Positions 16,235 through 25,093 are shown, numbered from the stretch's first letter. The stretch is DNA of 64,000 nt from Afipia sp. Root123D2 (GCF_001425835.1 NZ_LMDP01000004.1:345662-409661); one strand, 5' to 3'. The notes: generated from the sequence alone by a model not told the origin. Numbers and translations are program-made.

Positions 16235-18409
16235 TTAACCGGCTTGCCGATCGGCGACGAGTCCGCCGGACTGGCGTGCCGGGGCGGCCACCCTGACCGT
16301 CGCCAGCGCCGCGCCGAGCAGGAACCAGAAGGTGCGCTGGTACAGCAGTTCGTGAAACAGCGACATCGCCGACAGGGCGGCGATAATCAGCACGATCAGA
16401 TGGCCGGCATTGTCGTTGCCGCGAAACCATGCCGCTTCGTTGACGAACAGGCGGAAGACCGGAATCAGGAAGATCGCGGCGCCGACGATGCCGAACTCCG
16501 CCAGCAGCCAGATTGTCGTCGAATGAATCACCACCGGAAGCTGTCCCGGCCAGTTGTGGATGAATACGCCCAGTCCGGCACCGAAGATCGGGTGCTCCTT
16601 GAACATCCGCAGCCCGGCCACGACGCTGATCCAGTGCTCGTTGTCGGACGACGCCCGCTCGGCGATGAGCCGATTGGCGCCGACGATTTGAGACAGGACG
16701 TTGACCGGCAGAGCGTGTTTTGCCGATGTGCCAAGTTTCCCCAGCAGGGCAGGCAGCATCGGCGTGAGGATGATCACCCCCACGATACAGGCAAAACCGG
16801 CCACGCCCTTCGCAATGGGCTTCCACGAGCCGGGAATGAAAACCAGCGCCGTGACAAGGACGACACACCCCGCGCCGATCGCGGCTCGCGATCCGGTCAG
16901 GAAAATCCCTGTCAGGGCGAGTGCGATCAGGATCGAACGCGCGCGCGCTTGCGCAAGCGCGACCGCCAGCAGCATCAGGCACTGGAAGCCGAACGCATTG
17001 GCGTTTTGCGCGAAGCCTGAAGCATACGGGTCAGGCGGGAGCACCTTGAGCACGTTGAGATAGACAACGGCAATCTGTATTGCGACCACGATGCCGCCGG
17101 CGACGGCGAACGTATCGAGCAGTTTCCGCAGAGACAGCTTCGCGCCGAGCGCGCCGGTGGCGGCGAAGGCAAGCAGCACGAACCAGCCGGCAAATTTGTT
17201 GGTGAGCGCCCACTGGGTCCAGCCGATCCGGCTGGCGCCGATCAGCAGCGCCACGGTGATCGCCAGCGTACACAGCACGACGTGAAGGTTCACGCCGGAC
17301 AGCCGCCAGCGCGGCGCACCGTGCCGCGCCGCCAGCAGCAGCATGACGCCGCCGACGATGGCGAGCGGATCGGCGAGGTTGACGTTGATCGCGCCGGATT
17401 GCGTCGGCAGGTGAAGCTGGAAGAAGACGAACATCGCGGCCAGCGCCGGCACGATCGTGCTTAGCAGCACATCCGGCCGGGAGACCGCTCCGGTCTTGCC
17501 GGACGGCTTTGCAGCCACGGGAGGCGCGATGCGGTTGTGCCGCGCGGTCAATGCGCCAAGCAGTCCGGCGCAGATCAGCGACAGCACGCCGACCATCACC
17601 GCGACGGTGAGCGACGCGGCTCCCGGCATGCCGACGGCCCCGAGTGCCGCCACCGCGCTCATCTCGCGCACGCCCCAGCCGGCAAAGCTGATCGGAATAC
17701 TGGCGGCGAACATCACGAGCGCCGACGCGGCTGCCAGATCGGCCAGTGCGATCGACGGGGCCAGCGTACGGCCGAGCACGACATAGGCCGCCATGGTGGC
17801 GAACTGGATCGCCAGCGAATAACCGATGGCGTGGGTGGCGCGGGCCACGTCATTTACGGTGATGCGGGCGGCGAATGCCGCGACCTCGCGCCGCCACAGC
17901 CACAGCACCCCGGCCGCCGTCAACGCCACGCCGATCACGATACGGATCAATCCGCCACCGCGGGTGAGGTCGAACGTCAGATGGCCGAACAGGTAAAATG
18001 CCCCGCCGATGGCGAGGGTGAATGAGACCAGCGCGGCGGCGATCCGCTCTAGCGTGGTCATCAGCACCGTGCCGGCGAAGGGAATGTTGCGGCGGCTGAG
18101 GTAGGAGCTGCGTGCTGCGACCTGCCCGAAAATCTGGAAGAACAGCGCGCCGCCGATCTGGCCGAGGCTCACGGTCGCGACCGCGTCGCGAACCGACAGA
18201 TGATAACCAAAGCCGGCGGCGATCGAGCGGACGCGGAGGCCGGCGAACAGCGAGCTGAGAACAATGGCAACCGTTGCGCCGATAAGTGGAACAGGACTGA
18301 GCGCCGTCAGCGACACGCCGATCCCGTTGCCTTCGAAGCCCCGATAGACCAGCCACAGGGCCGCGAGCAGCAGAAGCGGTGAAAGCGTGATCCGTAGATA
18401 TTTCAGCAA
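16235..18409 (-). CDS. Fusion of UPF0104/flippase-like domain with O-antigen ligase (Wzy/WaaL) domain
   Basis: A 724-aa integral membrane protein with two modules. Residues 1-295 form an eight-helix LPG_synthase_TM/UPF0104-type domain (FAGLRVRSIAAGFGYHLSVR, GQIGGALFFQIFGQVAARSS, PISFAGWGVREMS). Residues 310-700 form a ten- to twelve-helix O-antigen ligase-like domain with the long periplasmic loop (HALPVNVLSQIVGANRLIAE) and the typical FKEHPIFGAGLGVFIH near residue 600. It probably acts in polymerising or ligating surface polysaccharide, with the first module possibly handling the lipid carrier (inference). The two families are normally separate proteins. It stands alone; no other polysaccharide genes are adjacent. 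Confidence 0.82.
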   Translation of the reverse strand: MLKYLRITLSPLLLLAALWLVYRGFEGNGIGVSLTALSPVPLIGATVAIVLSSLFAGLRVRSIAAGFGYHLSVRDAVATVSLGQIGGALFFQIFGQVAARSSYLSRRNIPFAGTVLMTTLERIAAALVSFTLAIGGAFYLFGHLTFDLTRGGGLIRIVIGVALTAAGVLWLWRREVAAFAARITVNDVARATHAIGYSLAIQFATMAAYVVLGRTLAPSIALADLAAASALVMFAASIPISFAGWGVREMSAVAALGAVGMPGAASLTVAVMVGVLSLICAGLLGALTARHNRIAPPVAAKPSGKTGAVSRPDVLLSTIVPALAAMFVFFQLHLPTQSGAINVNLADPLAIVGGVMLLLAARHGAPRWRLSGVNLHVVLCTLAITVALLIGASRIGWTQWALTNKFAGWFVLLAFAATGALGAKLSLRKLLDTFAVAGGIVVAIQIAVVYLNVLKVLPPDPYASGFAQNANAFGFQCLMLLAVALAQARARSILIALALTGIFLTGSRAAIGAGCVVLVTALVFIPGSWKPIAKGVAGFACIVGVIILTPMLPALLGKLGTSAKHALPVNVLSQIVGANRLIAERASSDNEHWISVVAGLRMFKEHPIFGAGLGVFIHNWPGQLPVVIHSTTIWLLAEFGIVGAAIFLIPVFRLFVNEAAWFRGNDNAGHLIVLIIAALSAMSLFHELLYQRTFWFLLGAALATVRVAAPARQSGGLVADRQAG

Positions 18410-18587
18410 TGCATCTTAAGTCCCGGCCGGATGTCCCACCCAATAAGCAGATTCGATCCGACTCACACCATACCCCTCGCTATGCAAATATGAGGGTACT
18501 CATGCACCCCCAGAACAAATCACCTTCATCCTTTAGACCGTCGGCCTCATCCACTGCCACCACCACCCCGAGCGGGTGTTGTCGTTA

Positions 18588-18602
18588 TTAAGGCCCCATT
18601 AA
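18588..18602 (+). promoter_or_regulatory. CtrA-type binding site upstream of 62-aa gene
   Basis: TTAA-GGCCCCA-TTAA, a perfect TTAA-N7-TTAA; the second half continues as TTAACCAT, the commonest CtrA half-site. It is centred about 70 bp upstream of the ATG at 18665. Two GANTC sites (18450-18454 and 18460-18464) lie further upstream, and another TTAA follows at 18614. Confidence 0.6.
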
Positions 18603-18664
18603 CCATGCCTGCTCTTAATAACCGGGTGCCGAAGGCCGTGAGCCGGGCGGCGAGGAGGGGCAAA

Positions 18665-18853
18665 ATGGGCACCGTTATTGAGTTTCCCACGGATGCGGCG
18701 TCGCGGCGCACGGACCAGACGCCGCGCGAGGGCACAGCCACCGTCATGATCCTCCCCGTGATCCGGATCGAGCGTTATGGCGAAGCCAGCGACGGGCACG
18801 GACCTGAAGAAGGAACCGCAGGCCGCCGCCGCCGCCGCCGGGCGCGCTCCTGA
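18665..18853 (+). CDS. Small conserved protein, 62 aa, unknown
   Basis: Starts MGTVIEFPTDAASRR and ends in a run of arginines (GRRRRRRARS). GAGGAGGGG lies just upstream of the ATG at 18665, a strong ribosome-binding site, which is why this start is chosen over an earlier ATG at 18605. The middle strand (TVMILPVIRIERYG) is the only ordered-looking part. I recall similar short proteins starting MGTVIEFP in Bradyrhizobium relatives; no role is known. A CtrA-type box precedes it. Confidence 0.7.
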   Translation: MGTVIEFPTDAASRRTDQTPREGTATVMILPVIRIERYGEASDGHGPEEGTAGRRRRRRARS

Positions 18854-18943
18854 CCGTCGACACGTTCGCCGCGCATCGCGCGCCGAAACTGCGTTCTGAA
18901 TATTTTCGCGGATCAACCGCAACCGGCTGAAACCGATTCCATC

Positions 18944-19672
18944 ATGTGCAACGCGCTGATCCTGCTGCCCATCATCGCCGGCCTCGGCTGCAACGGCGGC
19001 GACTTCGGGCGGACGCGCGACACCTTCTATCATCAGGACATGCACAAATGGGTCGGCGCGGAGGCGACTGAAAGCCTCGGCGGCCGGCCGTCTCAATTTC
19101 AGCTCACCGATCTCGAGCGCCAGTTGCGCGACCTCGCTTACTATTTCATCCAGCCGCCCCATTCGCGCCCGGCGTGGAAGGCGGTGTTCGGCGACTATCA
19201 GGTGATCCCGTCGCCATGGCGGCAGACAGTGGTGTTCGATCCCACCGCCTATGGCCGCCGCATGATCAACGAGCCGCATCGCTCGCAGGCGTCGGCCTAT
19301 GGCGGGCTGATCGAGGACGTGCGCAACGACTTCACCATGCTCGACCAGTTCGTTCCTGTGGCGATGAAGGTCAACGATCTCGACATCAAGCGTCAGGAAG
19401 CGATGAAATATGTCTCCGCCCTGTCGCCGCGCGAGTATGACGACGCCCAGGCGCGAATGCGCGAGAACGTGCTGGTTGTGCAATGGACGCAGCAGGTGCT
19501 GGAACAGCGCGTCGCGTCGTATCGCTGGGCGCTGGAGCGTCTGGCCATTCACGCGCCTGATCCGATGGCGGCCGACGCCGATCGCCTGATCCGCGAACTG
19601 GCGTCGCGTGCGGCCTCCGCATGGACCTCCGCACCGCCTGTCGTCGGCAAGGTGCTGCGGGTCGGCGGGTAA
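18944..19672 (+). CDS. Hypothetical protein, possibly exported
   Basis: A 242-aa protein. The N-terminus (MCNALILLPIIAGLGCNGGD) is a short hydrophobic segment ending in Cys16, which resembles a lipoprotein signal but lacks positive charges before it and has a poor lipobox. The rest is soluble and helical, with DMHKWVGAEAT, a conserved-looking FQLTDLERQLRDLAYYFIQP, and a coiled region near 150-220. The frame stays open up to 18854 without another standard start codon. No family is recognised with certainty; it looks like the surface/periplasmic proteins common in this group. Confidence 0.65.
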   Translation: MCNALILLPIIAGLGCNGGDFGRTRDTFYHQDMHKWVGAEATESLGGRPSQFQLTDLERQLRDLAYYFIQPPHSRPAWKAVFGDYQVIPSPWRQTVVFDPTAYGRRMINEPHRSQASAYGGLIEDVRNDFTMLDQFVPVAMKVNDLDIKRQEAMKYVSALSPREYDDAQARMRENVLVVQWTQQVLEQRVASYRWALERLAIHAPDPMAADADRLIRELASRAASAWTSAPPVVGKVLRVGG

Positions 19673-19878
19673 ATTCGCCATCATCACGGGATGCGTCTTC
19701 ACCTCTCCCGCAGGAGGGAGGGAGAAGCTGGGCGGCGCACCGAACAGGTTCCATGATTACGAATGCGCGAGTCGCAAGGTAGCCGGTGCCTGATGCGGCG
19801 GAACGTCACGTTGTGCCGACGCGCCATCGGGTGTTTCGCTTTCAAGCCTGATCGTAATCGTGCGGCGAGGCGGGTTCC

Positions 19879-20220
19879 ATGATGAATGGCTTTTCGTTCG
19901 GCAAATTCAGTCCCACGAAATCATTCAGCATCCTGGTGCTGCTGAGTGTCGCCATCGGCGTGCCCGCGTTGATCATCGTGCGCGCGCTCGATCCCGATCT
20001 GGTGCTTGCGGCGCTCAGCGTGCTGTTGTTTACGGGCGCTGCGGTTTCTGCGGGACTCGCGTTCATGGTCAGGACCGAGCCGGCGTCGCAGGATCTGAAT
20101 TTGTGGGATGTCGCCGGAGGCCTGGTTCTGACCGGGTGTGCCGCATCGGTGTTCGGCGAGCCTGAAAACGTCGCGCTGTTGTTCGAGCATCTGTTCGAAC
20201 GCCAGCAGACCTCGCAGTAA
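19879..20220 (+). CDS. Small membrane protein, unknown
   Basis: A 113-aa protein with three hydrophobic stretches (about residues 15-34, 40-62 and 76-92). There is no signature motif. The start MMNGFSFGKFSPTKSFS has a plausible upstream purine-rich region (GGCGAGGCGGG). Coding composition is normal for the region. The C-terminus is polar. Function unknown. Confidence 0.6.
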   Translation: MMNGFSFGKFSPTKSFSILVLLSVAIGVPALIIVRALDPDLVLAALSVLLFTGAAVSAGLAFMVRTEPASQDLNLWDVAGGLVLTGCAASVFGEPENVALLFEHLFERQQTSQ

Positions 20221-20373
20221 AGAAAAGAAGGAGACGAGACCAGTCATTGAAATCGCGCACGATCTCATCGATCGCGCGCCAGACGACCAGGCCGGGCCCC
20301 TCTGGCAGCCAAGTGGCTGTGATGTCGGACTGGAATTCAGTTGGAGTGGCCCTTTTTCGATCGACGACGCCGG

Positions 20374-20480
20374 GTGCACGGCGCATTTTGGTGTCATCAT
20401 GCTTGATGCCGCGTGCACACGTTTCGGTGCCGGATCATTTGCCTGATGCGAAAGGCCGCTCCCTTCAACAAAAGGGAAGC
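20374..20480 (+). other. Structured leader upstream of TerC gene
   Basis: Two hairpins precede the TerC start codon. A long one pairs GTGCACG (20374-20380) with CGTGCAC (20412-20418), with further pairing inside. A short one, GCT-CCCTT-CAACAA-AAGGG-A-AGC (20458-20480), sequesters the purine-rich AAGGGAAG that looks like the ribosome-binding site of the gene at 20489. Genes of the TerC family are often controlled by the Mn-sensing yybP-ykoY RNA, but I cannot find its conserved bases here, so no riboswitch class is named. Confidence 0.35.
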
Positions 20481-20488
20481 CCGGTTTT

Positions 20489-21130
20489 ATGTTTGACCTC
20501 ATCACACATGAAGTTCTTACTGCACTCGTTCAAGTCATCATCATCGATCTCGTTCTCGCCGGCGACAACGCCGTCGTGATCGGTCTTGCCGCTGCCGGTC
20601 TGCCCAAAGAGCAGCGCGGCAAGGCAATCCTGATCGGCATCATCGCGGCGACCGTGCTGCGCATCGTATTCGCCGGTCTCACCACGCAATTGCTGCAGAT
20701 CGTCGGCCTGCTGCTCGCGGGCGGCCTGCTGCTGCTGTGGGTTTGCTGGAAGATGTGGCGCGAACTGCGCGCCAACCACCATGACAGCGGCGAGATCGAT
20801 CCGGGCAAGCTGGACGGCGCGCCGCGCAAGACGCTGTCGCAGGCGACGTGGCAGATCATCGTCGCCGACGTCTCGATGTCGCTCGACAACGTGCTCGCGG
20901 TGGCGGGCGCCGCGCGCGAGCATCCGTATGTTCTGGTGATCGGGCTTGCGCTGTCGATCGCGATGATGGGCGTCGCGGCGACGTTCATCGCCAGGCTGCT
21001 GCACAACCACCGCTGGATCGCCTATGTCGGCCTCGCGGTTATTCTGTATGTCGCGGGCGACATGATCTATCGCGGCACGCTGGAGGTGTGGCCGCAACTC
21101 GCGTCATTGGCGGCGACTGCGCAGGACTAA
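20489..21130 (+). CDS. TerC-family membrane protein (YjbE/Alx-like metal exporter)
   Basis: A 213-aa inner-membrane protein with six to seven helices. The two TerC signatures are present: DLVLAGDNAVVIGLA (about residues 18-32) and SMSLDNVLAVAG (about 130-141), whose Asp/Asn residues form the metal path in this family. TerC proteins export manganese or load exported metalloenzymes. A Lys/His/Asp-rich loop (about 95-120) lies between the halves. The gene is monocistronic, ends at a dispersed repeat, and has a structured leader. Confidence 0.88.
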   Translation: MFDLITHEVLTALVQVIIIDLVLAGDNAVVIGLAAAGLPKEQRGKAILIGIIAATVLRIVFAGLTTQLLQIVGLLLAGGLLLLWVCWKMWRELRANHHDSGEIDPGKLDGAPRKTLSQATWQIIVADVSMSLDNVLAVAGAAREHPYVLVIGLALSIAMMGVAATFIARLLHNHRWIAYVGLAVILYVAGDMIYRGTLEVWPQLASLAATAQD

Positions 21131-21137
21131 GGAGCTT

Positions 21138-21262
21138 GTGCCCCGGACGCGGTGCGGCGTTGTTCACGCCGCTCCGCTGATCCGGGGCCGTTTCATATTC
21201 CGAATCTGGAATGGTCCGGGGTCTGCAAAGCAGCGTTGCACGCTGCATTGCGCCCTGGATAC
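21138..21262. repeat. Dispersed 125-bp palindromic repeat, copy B
   Basis: Second copy of the element at 11226-11350, in the same orientation, beginning GTGCCCCGGACGCGGTGCGG and ending near CGCCCTGGATACG. It lies between the convergent TerC and DUF1254 genes. Conserved blocks are separated by short divergent segments, so the copies are old. The ends form imperfect terminal inverted repeats. Confidence 0.85.
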
Positions 21263-21282
21263 GGAAATCGCAGCAGCAAAGC

Positions 21283-21858
21283 CTACCGCTTCACCTGCGG
21301 GGCGGGAGCGTCGGGCGGCTGCACCTTGCAGCTTGACGCCTGCAGCGAGGCGCGGGCTTGCGCCATCAGGCTCGGCTCGGCGGCGAGCGCCTTCATCACG
21401 ATCAGCCCGGTGTCGGTCGGGGAATCGATAATCAGCCGGTCGGCGGAGGTGATATCCTCGTCCTCCGGCACAGCGGCGTGCTGCGCCTCGGTCATCAGAT
21501 CGAGTTCGATCACCTTGCGCCCGGCGGAACGGTCGTTGATCGCGTAATAGGCGATCTCGCCGCGGGTATAGAACGACACCGACGTATAGGCCTGGCTGAC
21601 CGGCACCCGCAGCTTGAGCGATCCGCCGCTCAGGTCGTATTTGCACACCGCGACGGCGAACGCCGGATCCATGAATGGTATCGGCGCGGTGTTCGGCTCG
21701 GCGGCCGGCAGTTGCGTCACCGCGTTGAGCTGCGTGATCGGATCGAGCCGCGAATAGGCGTCCTGCGAGGCGATGCGCGGCAACGCCAGCACGCTGACGA
21801 GGTGGACAACGCCGCCGAGCAGGATTCCGCCGAGGATTGCGAACAGCCAGCGGATCAT
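21283..21858 (-). CDS. DUF1254-domain protein
   Basis: A 191-aa protein with an N-terminal membrane helix (residues 4-24, WLFAILGGILLGGVVHLVSV) and a periplasmic domain of the DUF1254 type (LDPITQLNAVTQLP, FMDPAFAVAVCKYDLSGG, YAINDRSAGRKVIELDLMT). It overlaps the DUF1214 gene by 4 bp (ATGA), so the two are translationally coupled. In many bacteria DUF1254 and DUF1214 occur in a single chain; here they are separate, each with its own membrane anchor. Biochemical role unknown. Confidence 0.85.
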   Translation of the reverse strand: MIRWLFAILGGILLGGVVHLVSVLALPRIASQDAYSRLDPITQLNAVTQLPAAEPNTAPIPFMDPAFAVAVCKYDLSGGSLKLRVPVSQAYTSVSFYTRGEIAYYAINDRSAGRKVIELDLMTEAQHAAVPEDEDITSADRLIIDSPTDTGLIVMKALAAEPSLMAQARASLQASSCKVQPPDAPAPQVKR

Positions 21859-22433
21859 GGACAGCCCACCGTGGTGATCGCCGGCATCGGCGCGTCTTTC
21901 TGGGTGCGCGTCGCCGCGCCGACCGGCGTGTCGTAGAAGCGCAGCGCGAGCTGATAGCGGTCGATGCCGCCGGTCGGCAGCCAGTTGCCGGCGCGGGCGC
22001 GGGCGGCGATCCGCACTTCGAACGAGCCGTTCGAGCCGCGCACCACTTCCTCGCTGGTGAAGCCGTAGCGCTGCAGCGAGTTGGCGACCAGTCGGCCCTT
22101 CATGTCGTAGACGGTCAGTGTCCAGAACCGCGCGGCGGGCGTGACGCCGCTCACCGTGACGTCGCAATTGCCGTCGAGGCGCTTGCCGGTGGCGTCAGCC
22201 TTGGCGAGGAAGGTCACGCCGTCGCCGGTGCCGATCGGAAGTTCGCCGGAGCGCGCGATCGCCGCGCGCGAATAGGGATCGATGTCGCTGGTGCCGGATT
22301 TCGGCCGCGCCGTCCACGCGCCGATGGTAACGGTGCCGACATCGACGCCGCGCGTTGCCGTCATCCATGTCGTGCCGAGGCCGACCACGGTCGCGATCAC
22401 CAGAACGAGGACGCAGACGCCGATCAATCGCAC
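21855..22433 (-). CDS. DUF1214-domain protein
   Basis: A 192-aa protein with an N-terminal membrane helix (residues 4-24) and a beta-rich periplasmic domain matching DUF1214 (WTARPKSGTSDIDPYSRAAI, FWTLTVYDMKGRLVAN, NWLPTGGIDRYQLALRFYD). It is the first gene of the pair with DUF1254 and lies 16 bp downstream of the PBP1A stop codon, so all three may be one transcript, hinting at an envelope role. The family is of unknown function. Confidence 0.87.
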   Translation of the reverse strand: MRLIGVCVLVLVIATVVGLGTTWMTATRGVDVGTVTIGAWTARPKSGTSDIDPYSRAAIARSGELPIGTGDGVTFLAKADATGKRLDGNCDVTVSGVTPAARFWTLTVYDMKGRLVANSLQRYGFTSEEVVRGSNGSFEVRIAARARAGNWLPTGGIDRYQLALRFYDTPVGAATRTQKDAPMPAITTVGCP

Positions 22434-22449
22434 GAGACAACCGCCATCA

Positions 22450-24738
22450 TCATTGCGCGGACCGCTTCGCGTCCGCTGCTTCGCCGGGCGTCGCCGCCGC
22501 GAAGCTGTCGGGGAAGGTCAGCGCCGTCGAAGCCGACGCGCCGGCCGGTTTTGCCGACGTCGTCTTGCCGTTGGGGCCGGCCGGAGGCGGGGCCGCACCC
22601 GCGGTCTTCGCGGCTTCGTCCAGCATCTTCTCGACGCGAACCAGGATGTTGGCGCCGCGCCGTGTCAGGATCGGCGGTGGTCCGGGATTGATCTCGGCGC
22701 CGTTCGCGCCAGCCTTGGAAGAGGCGACCTGCGGCAGCGGCTTGCCGGGACCGACGCCCGGGATGTCTTTGATCTCGACGCCCTGATGCGCGACCACCAT
22801 GATTTCGTGCCAGGTCTTCGCCGGCAGCGAGCCGCCGGTCATGCGGTTGGTCGGCGAGTAGTCGTCGTTGCCGTACCAGACGCCGCCGACGAAATTGCCG
22901 GTGTAGCCGACGAACCATGCGTCGCGATAATTGTTGGTGGTGCCGGTCTTGCCCGCCGCCGGAATGCCGTCGAGCTGCGCGCGGCGCGCGGTGCCCTCGG
23001 ACACGACGTGGCTCATCATCATTGCCATGTCGGAGGCGACGGAAGCCGGGATTGCCTGACGCGGTTTCACGCCGTCGCGGTCCCAGCGCCACACCAGATC
23101 GCCGGCGCCGGTGCGGATTTCGAGAATGGAGTGCGGCGCCACCGCCTTGCCCTTGTTGGGGAAGGTGGCATAGGCGACGGTGTGTTCGACATTGGTCACT
23201 TCGTCGGCGCCGATCGGCAGTGATGGCGTGTCGGGCAGGGGAGCCTTGATGCCGAACTTGCGCGCGGTCTCGACGATCTTGGCGCGGCCCGCTTTCGGCC
23301 CGGCCTTGCCGCCGAGCGCGATCGACAGCTTCACCGGCACGACGTTGATCGAGCGCGTCAGCGCCTGCGTCAGCGTGATCGTGCCGGAATAGGAGTGGCC
23401 GTAGTTCTGCGGGCACCAGTTGCCGATGCACACCGGGCCGTCGACGATGGTGGAGGTCGGCTTGAAGCCGTTGAGCAGCGCGGTGGTGTAGACATACGGC
23501 TTGAACGACGAGCCGGGCTGGCGCATGGCGTCGGTGGCGCGGTTGAACTGGCTCGCGCCGTAGTCGCGGCCGCCGACCATGGCGCGCACGCCGCCATCGA
23601 GATCGGCGATCACGACAGACGCCTGCGTCGCGTGATAGTCGCGGCCGAACTGGCGCAACTGGTCCTCGACCGCCGCTTCCGCCGCGCGCTGCACGTTCAT
23701 GTCGATCGCGGTGCGGACCACGAACACGCGCTCGGTGTAGGATTTCGGGAAGGTCTGCACGACCCTGCGCACTTCGTCGAAGGCCCAGTCGAGATAGTAG
23801 TTCGGCGAATTCTCGTCGCGCCGGTCGACTGCGACGGCCGGATTGCGCCGCGCGCCGAACACCTGGCCCTCGGTGAGGAAACCGGCCTCGACCATGTTGT
23901 CGAGCACGACGTTGGCGCGGGCGCGGGCGGCGGGCAGGTTGATGTGCGGGGCGTATTTGGTCGGCGCCTTGAACAGGCCGGCGAGCATCGCGGATTCGGC
24001 GAGGTTCACGTCGCGCACCGACTTGTTGAAGTAGAAATGCGCCGCGCCGTCGACGCCGAAGGTGCCGCCGCCCATGTAGGCGCGGTCGAGATAGAGTTTC
24101 AGGATCTCGTTCTTGGTCAGCCGCGTTTCGAGCCAGATCGCGAGGAACGCCTCGTTGACCTTGCGCTCGATGGTGCGCTCGTTCGACAGGAACAGGTTTT
24201 TCGCCAGCTGCTGGGTGATCGACGAGCCGCCCTGGCGGACGCCGCCGGCCTGCGCGTTGGTGACCAGCGCGCGGGCGGTGCCAGCGAGATCGATGCCGAA
24301 ATGATCGTAGAAACGGCGGTCCTCGGTGGCGAGCGTCGCCTTGATCAGGTTGTCGGGAAATTCTTCCAGCGGGATCGAGTCGTTATGCTTGATGCCGCGG
24401 CTGCCGATCGGATTGTTGTAACGGTCGAGGAACGTCACCGCGAGATCGGACTTCTTCAGCCAGTCCTCGTCGGCGGTTTCGCGGAAGGCGGGAACCGCGA
24501 GCGCCAGCATCAGGATCAGGCCGACGAGACCGATGGTGGCGGCCTCCGAAAGGGGTTCGATGAACACCCACCGTTTCCAGCGGCCGACATAGAAGCGGTC
24601 CATGAAGGTGGAGTAGCGCTCGTAGAGTTCCCGCAGGCCGACGGCGGAGGAAAACAGCGTGGAATCGATGCGCGCGTCGAGGTCCAGCAGGAAGTGCCGG
24701 AACCGCGTTTTCCACTTCTCTGGCACGATCTGGCGCAC
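22450..24738 (-). CDS. Class A penicillin-binding protein 1A
   Basis: A bifunctional peptidoglycan synthase of 762 aa. A cytoplasmic N-terminus is followed by one membrane helix (about residues 66-84). The GT51 transglycosylase domain has the catalytic Glu139 in ATEDRRFYDHFGID, plus RQGGSSITQQLAKN and the following RKVNEAFLAIWLE. The transpeptidase domain has SxxK in QPGSSFKPY (Ser near 410), SxN in TRSINVVPVK, and KTGTTNNYRDAWFVGYTG (Lys near 597). The C-terminal tail (about 690-762) is Pro/Ala-rich. The start is GTG at 24738. It is followed by the DUF1214/DUF1254 pair. Confidence 0.94.
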   Translation of the reverse strand: MRQIVPEKWKTRFRHFLLDLDARIDSTLFSSAVGLRELYERYSTFMDRFYVGRWKRWVFIEPLSEAATIGLVGLILMLALAVPAFRETADEDWLKKSDLAVTFLDRYNNPIGSRGIKHNDSIPLEEFPDNLIKATLATEDRRFYDHFGIDLAGTARALVTNAQAGGVRQGGSSITQQLAKNLFLSNERTIERKVNEAFLAIWLETRLTKNEILKLYLDRAYMGGGTFGVDGAAHFYFNKSVRDVNLAESAMLAGLFKAPTKYAPHINLPAARARANVVLDNMVEAGFLTEGQVFGARRNPAVAVDRRDENSPNYYLDWAFDEVRRVVQTFPKSYTERVFVVRTAIDMNVQRAAEAAVEDQLRQFGRDYHATQASVVIADLDGGVRAMVGGRDYGASQFNRATDAMRQPGSSFKPYVYTTALLNGFKPTSTIVDGPVCIGNWCPQNYGHSYSGTITLTQALTRSINVVPVKLSIALGGKAGPKAGRAKIVETARKFGIKAPLPDTPSLPIGADEVTNVEHTVAYATFPNKGKAVAPHSILEIRTGAGDLVWRWDRDGVKPRQAIPASVASDMAMMMSHVVSEGTARRAQLDGIPAAGKTGTTNNYRDAWFVGYTGNFVGGVWYGNDDYSPTNRMTGGSLPAKTWHEIMVVAHQGVEIKDIPGVGPGKPLPQVASSKAGANGAEINPGPPPILTRRGANILVRVEKMLDEAAKTAGAAPPPAGPNGKTTSAKPAGASASTALTFPDSFAAATPGEAADAKRSAQ

Positions 24739-25093
24739 CGCAATTCCTGCCTAAAAATTCGCGTCCGAAACCTTGAAACCTGCCGGTCTGCCGCGACGTT
24801 GAAACGACACGTTCAAGCGCCGGTCAAACATGCGAGCTTCTTGCGGCAACCCCAAGGCAAATGGCTGGTCATTCGGGCCGCGCCGCCAATGGAGAATCCG
24901 CAGTCTTCTAGCCGAGCGGGACTTATAAACCAATGGTCTCGCTGGTATTTCGATGATGGCGGTGAATTTGCCCCCGGTGACCCGTGATCAGTGCCGGTGC
25001 CGCTTGCGCCATGACCGCCAACGCTCCTAGAACCCTCATGATGCACCACAGACCTTTTCGCTTACGGACCAGTTAAAGGCCAAGGAACGGTTC
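24739..25093. other. Divergent intergenic region
   Basis: 355 bp between the divergent PBP1A and YcgN-type genes. It must hold both promoters. I see no extended palindrome, CtrA box or RNA gene. Several imperfect short repeats (GTTGAAAC, CGTTCAAG near 24790-24815) are not distinctive. Confidence 0.4.

Noticed and set aside
20374..20488. yybP-ykoY manganese riboswitch upstream of TerC
   Set aside because: The gene family fits but the conserved loop bases of that RNA are not found; only generic hairpins are supported.
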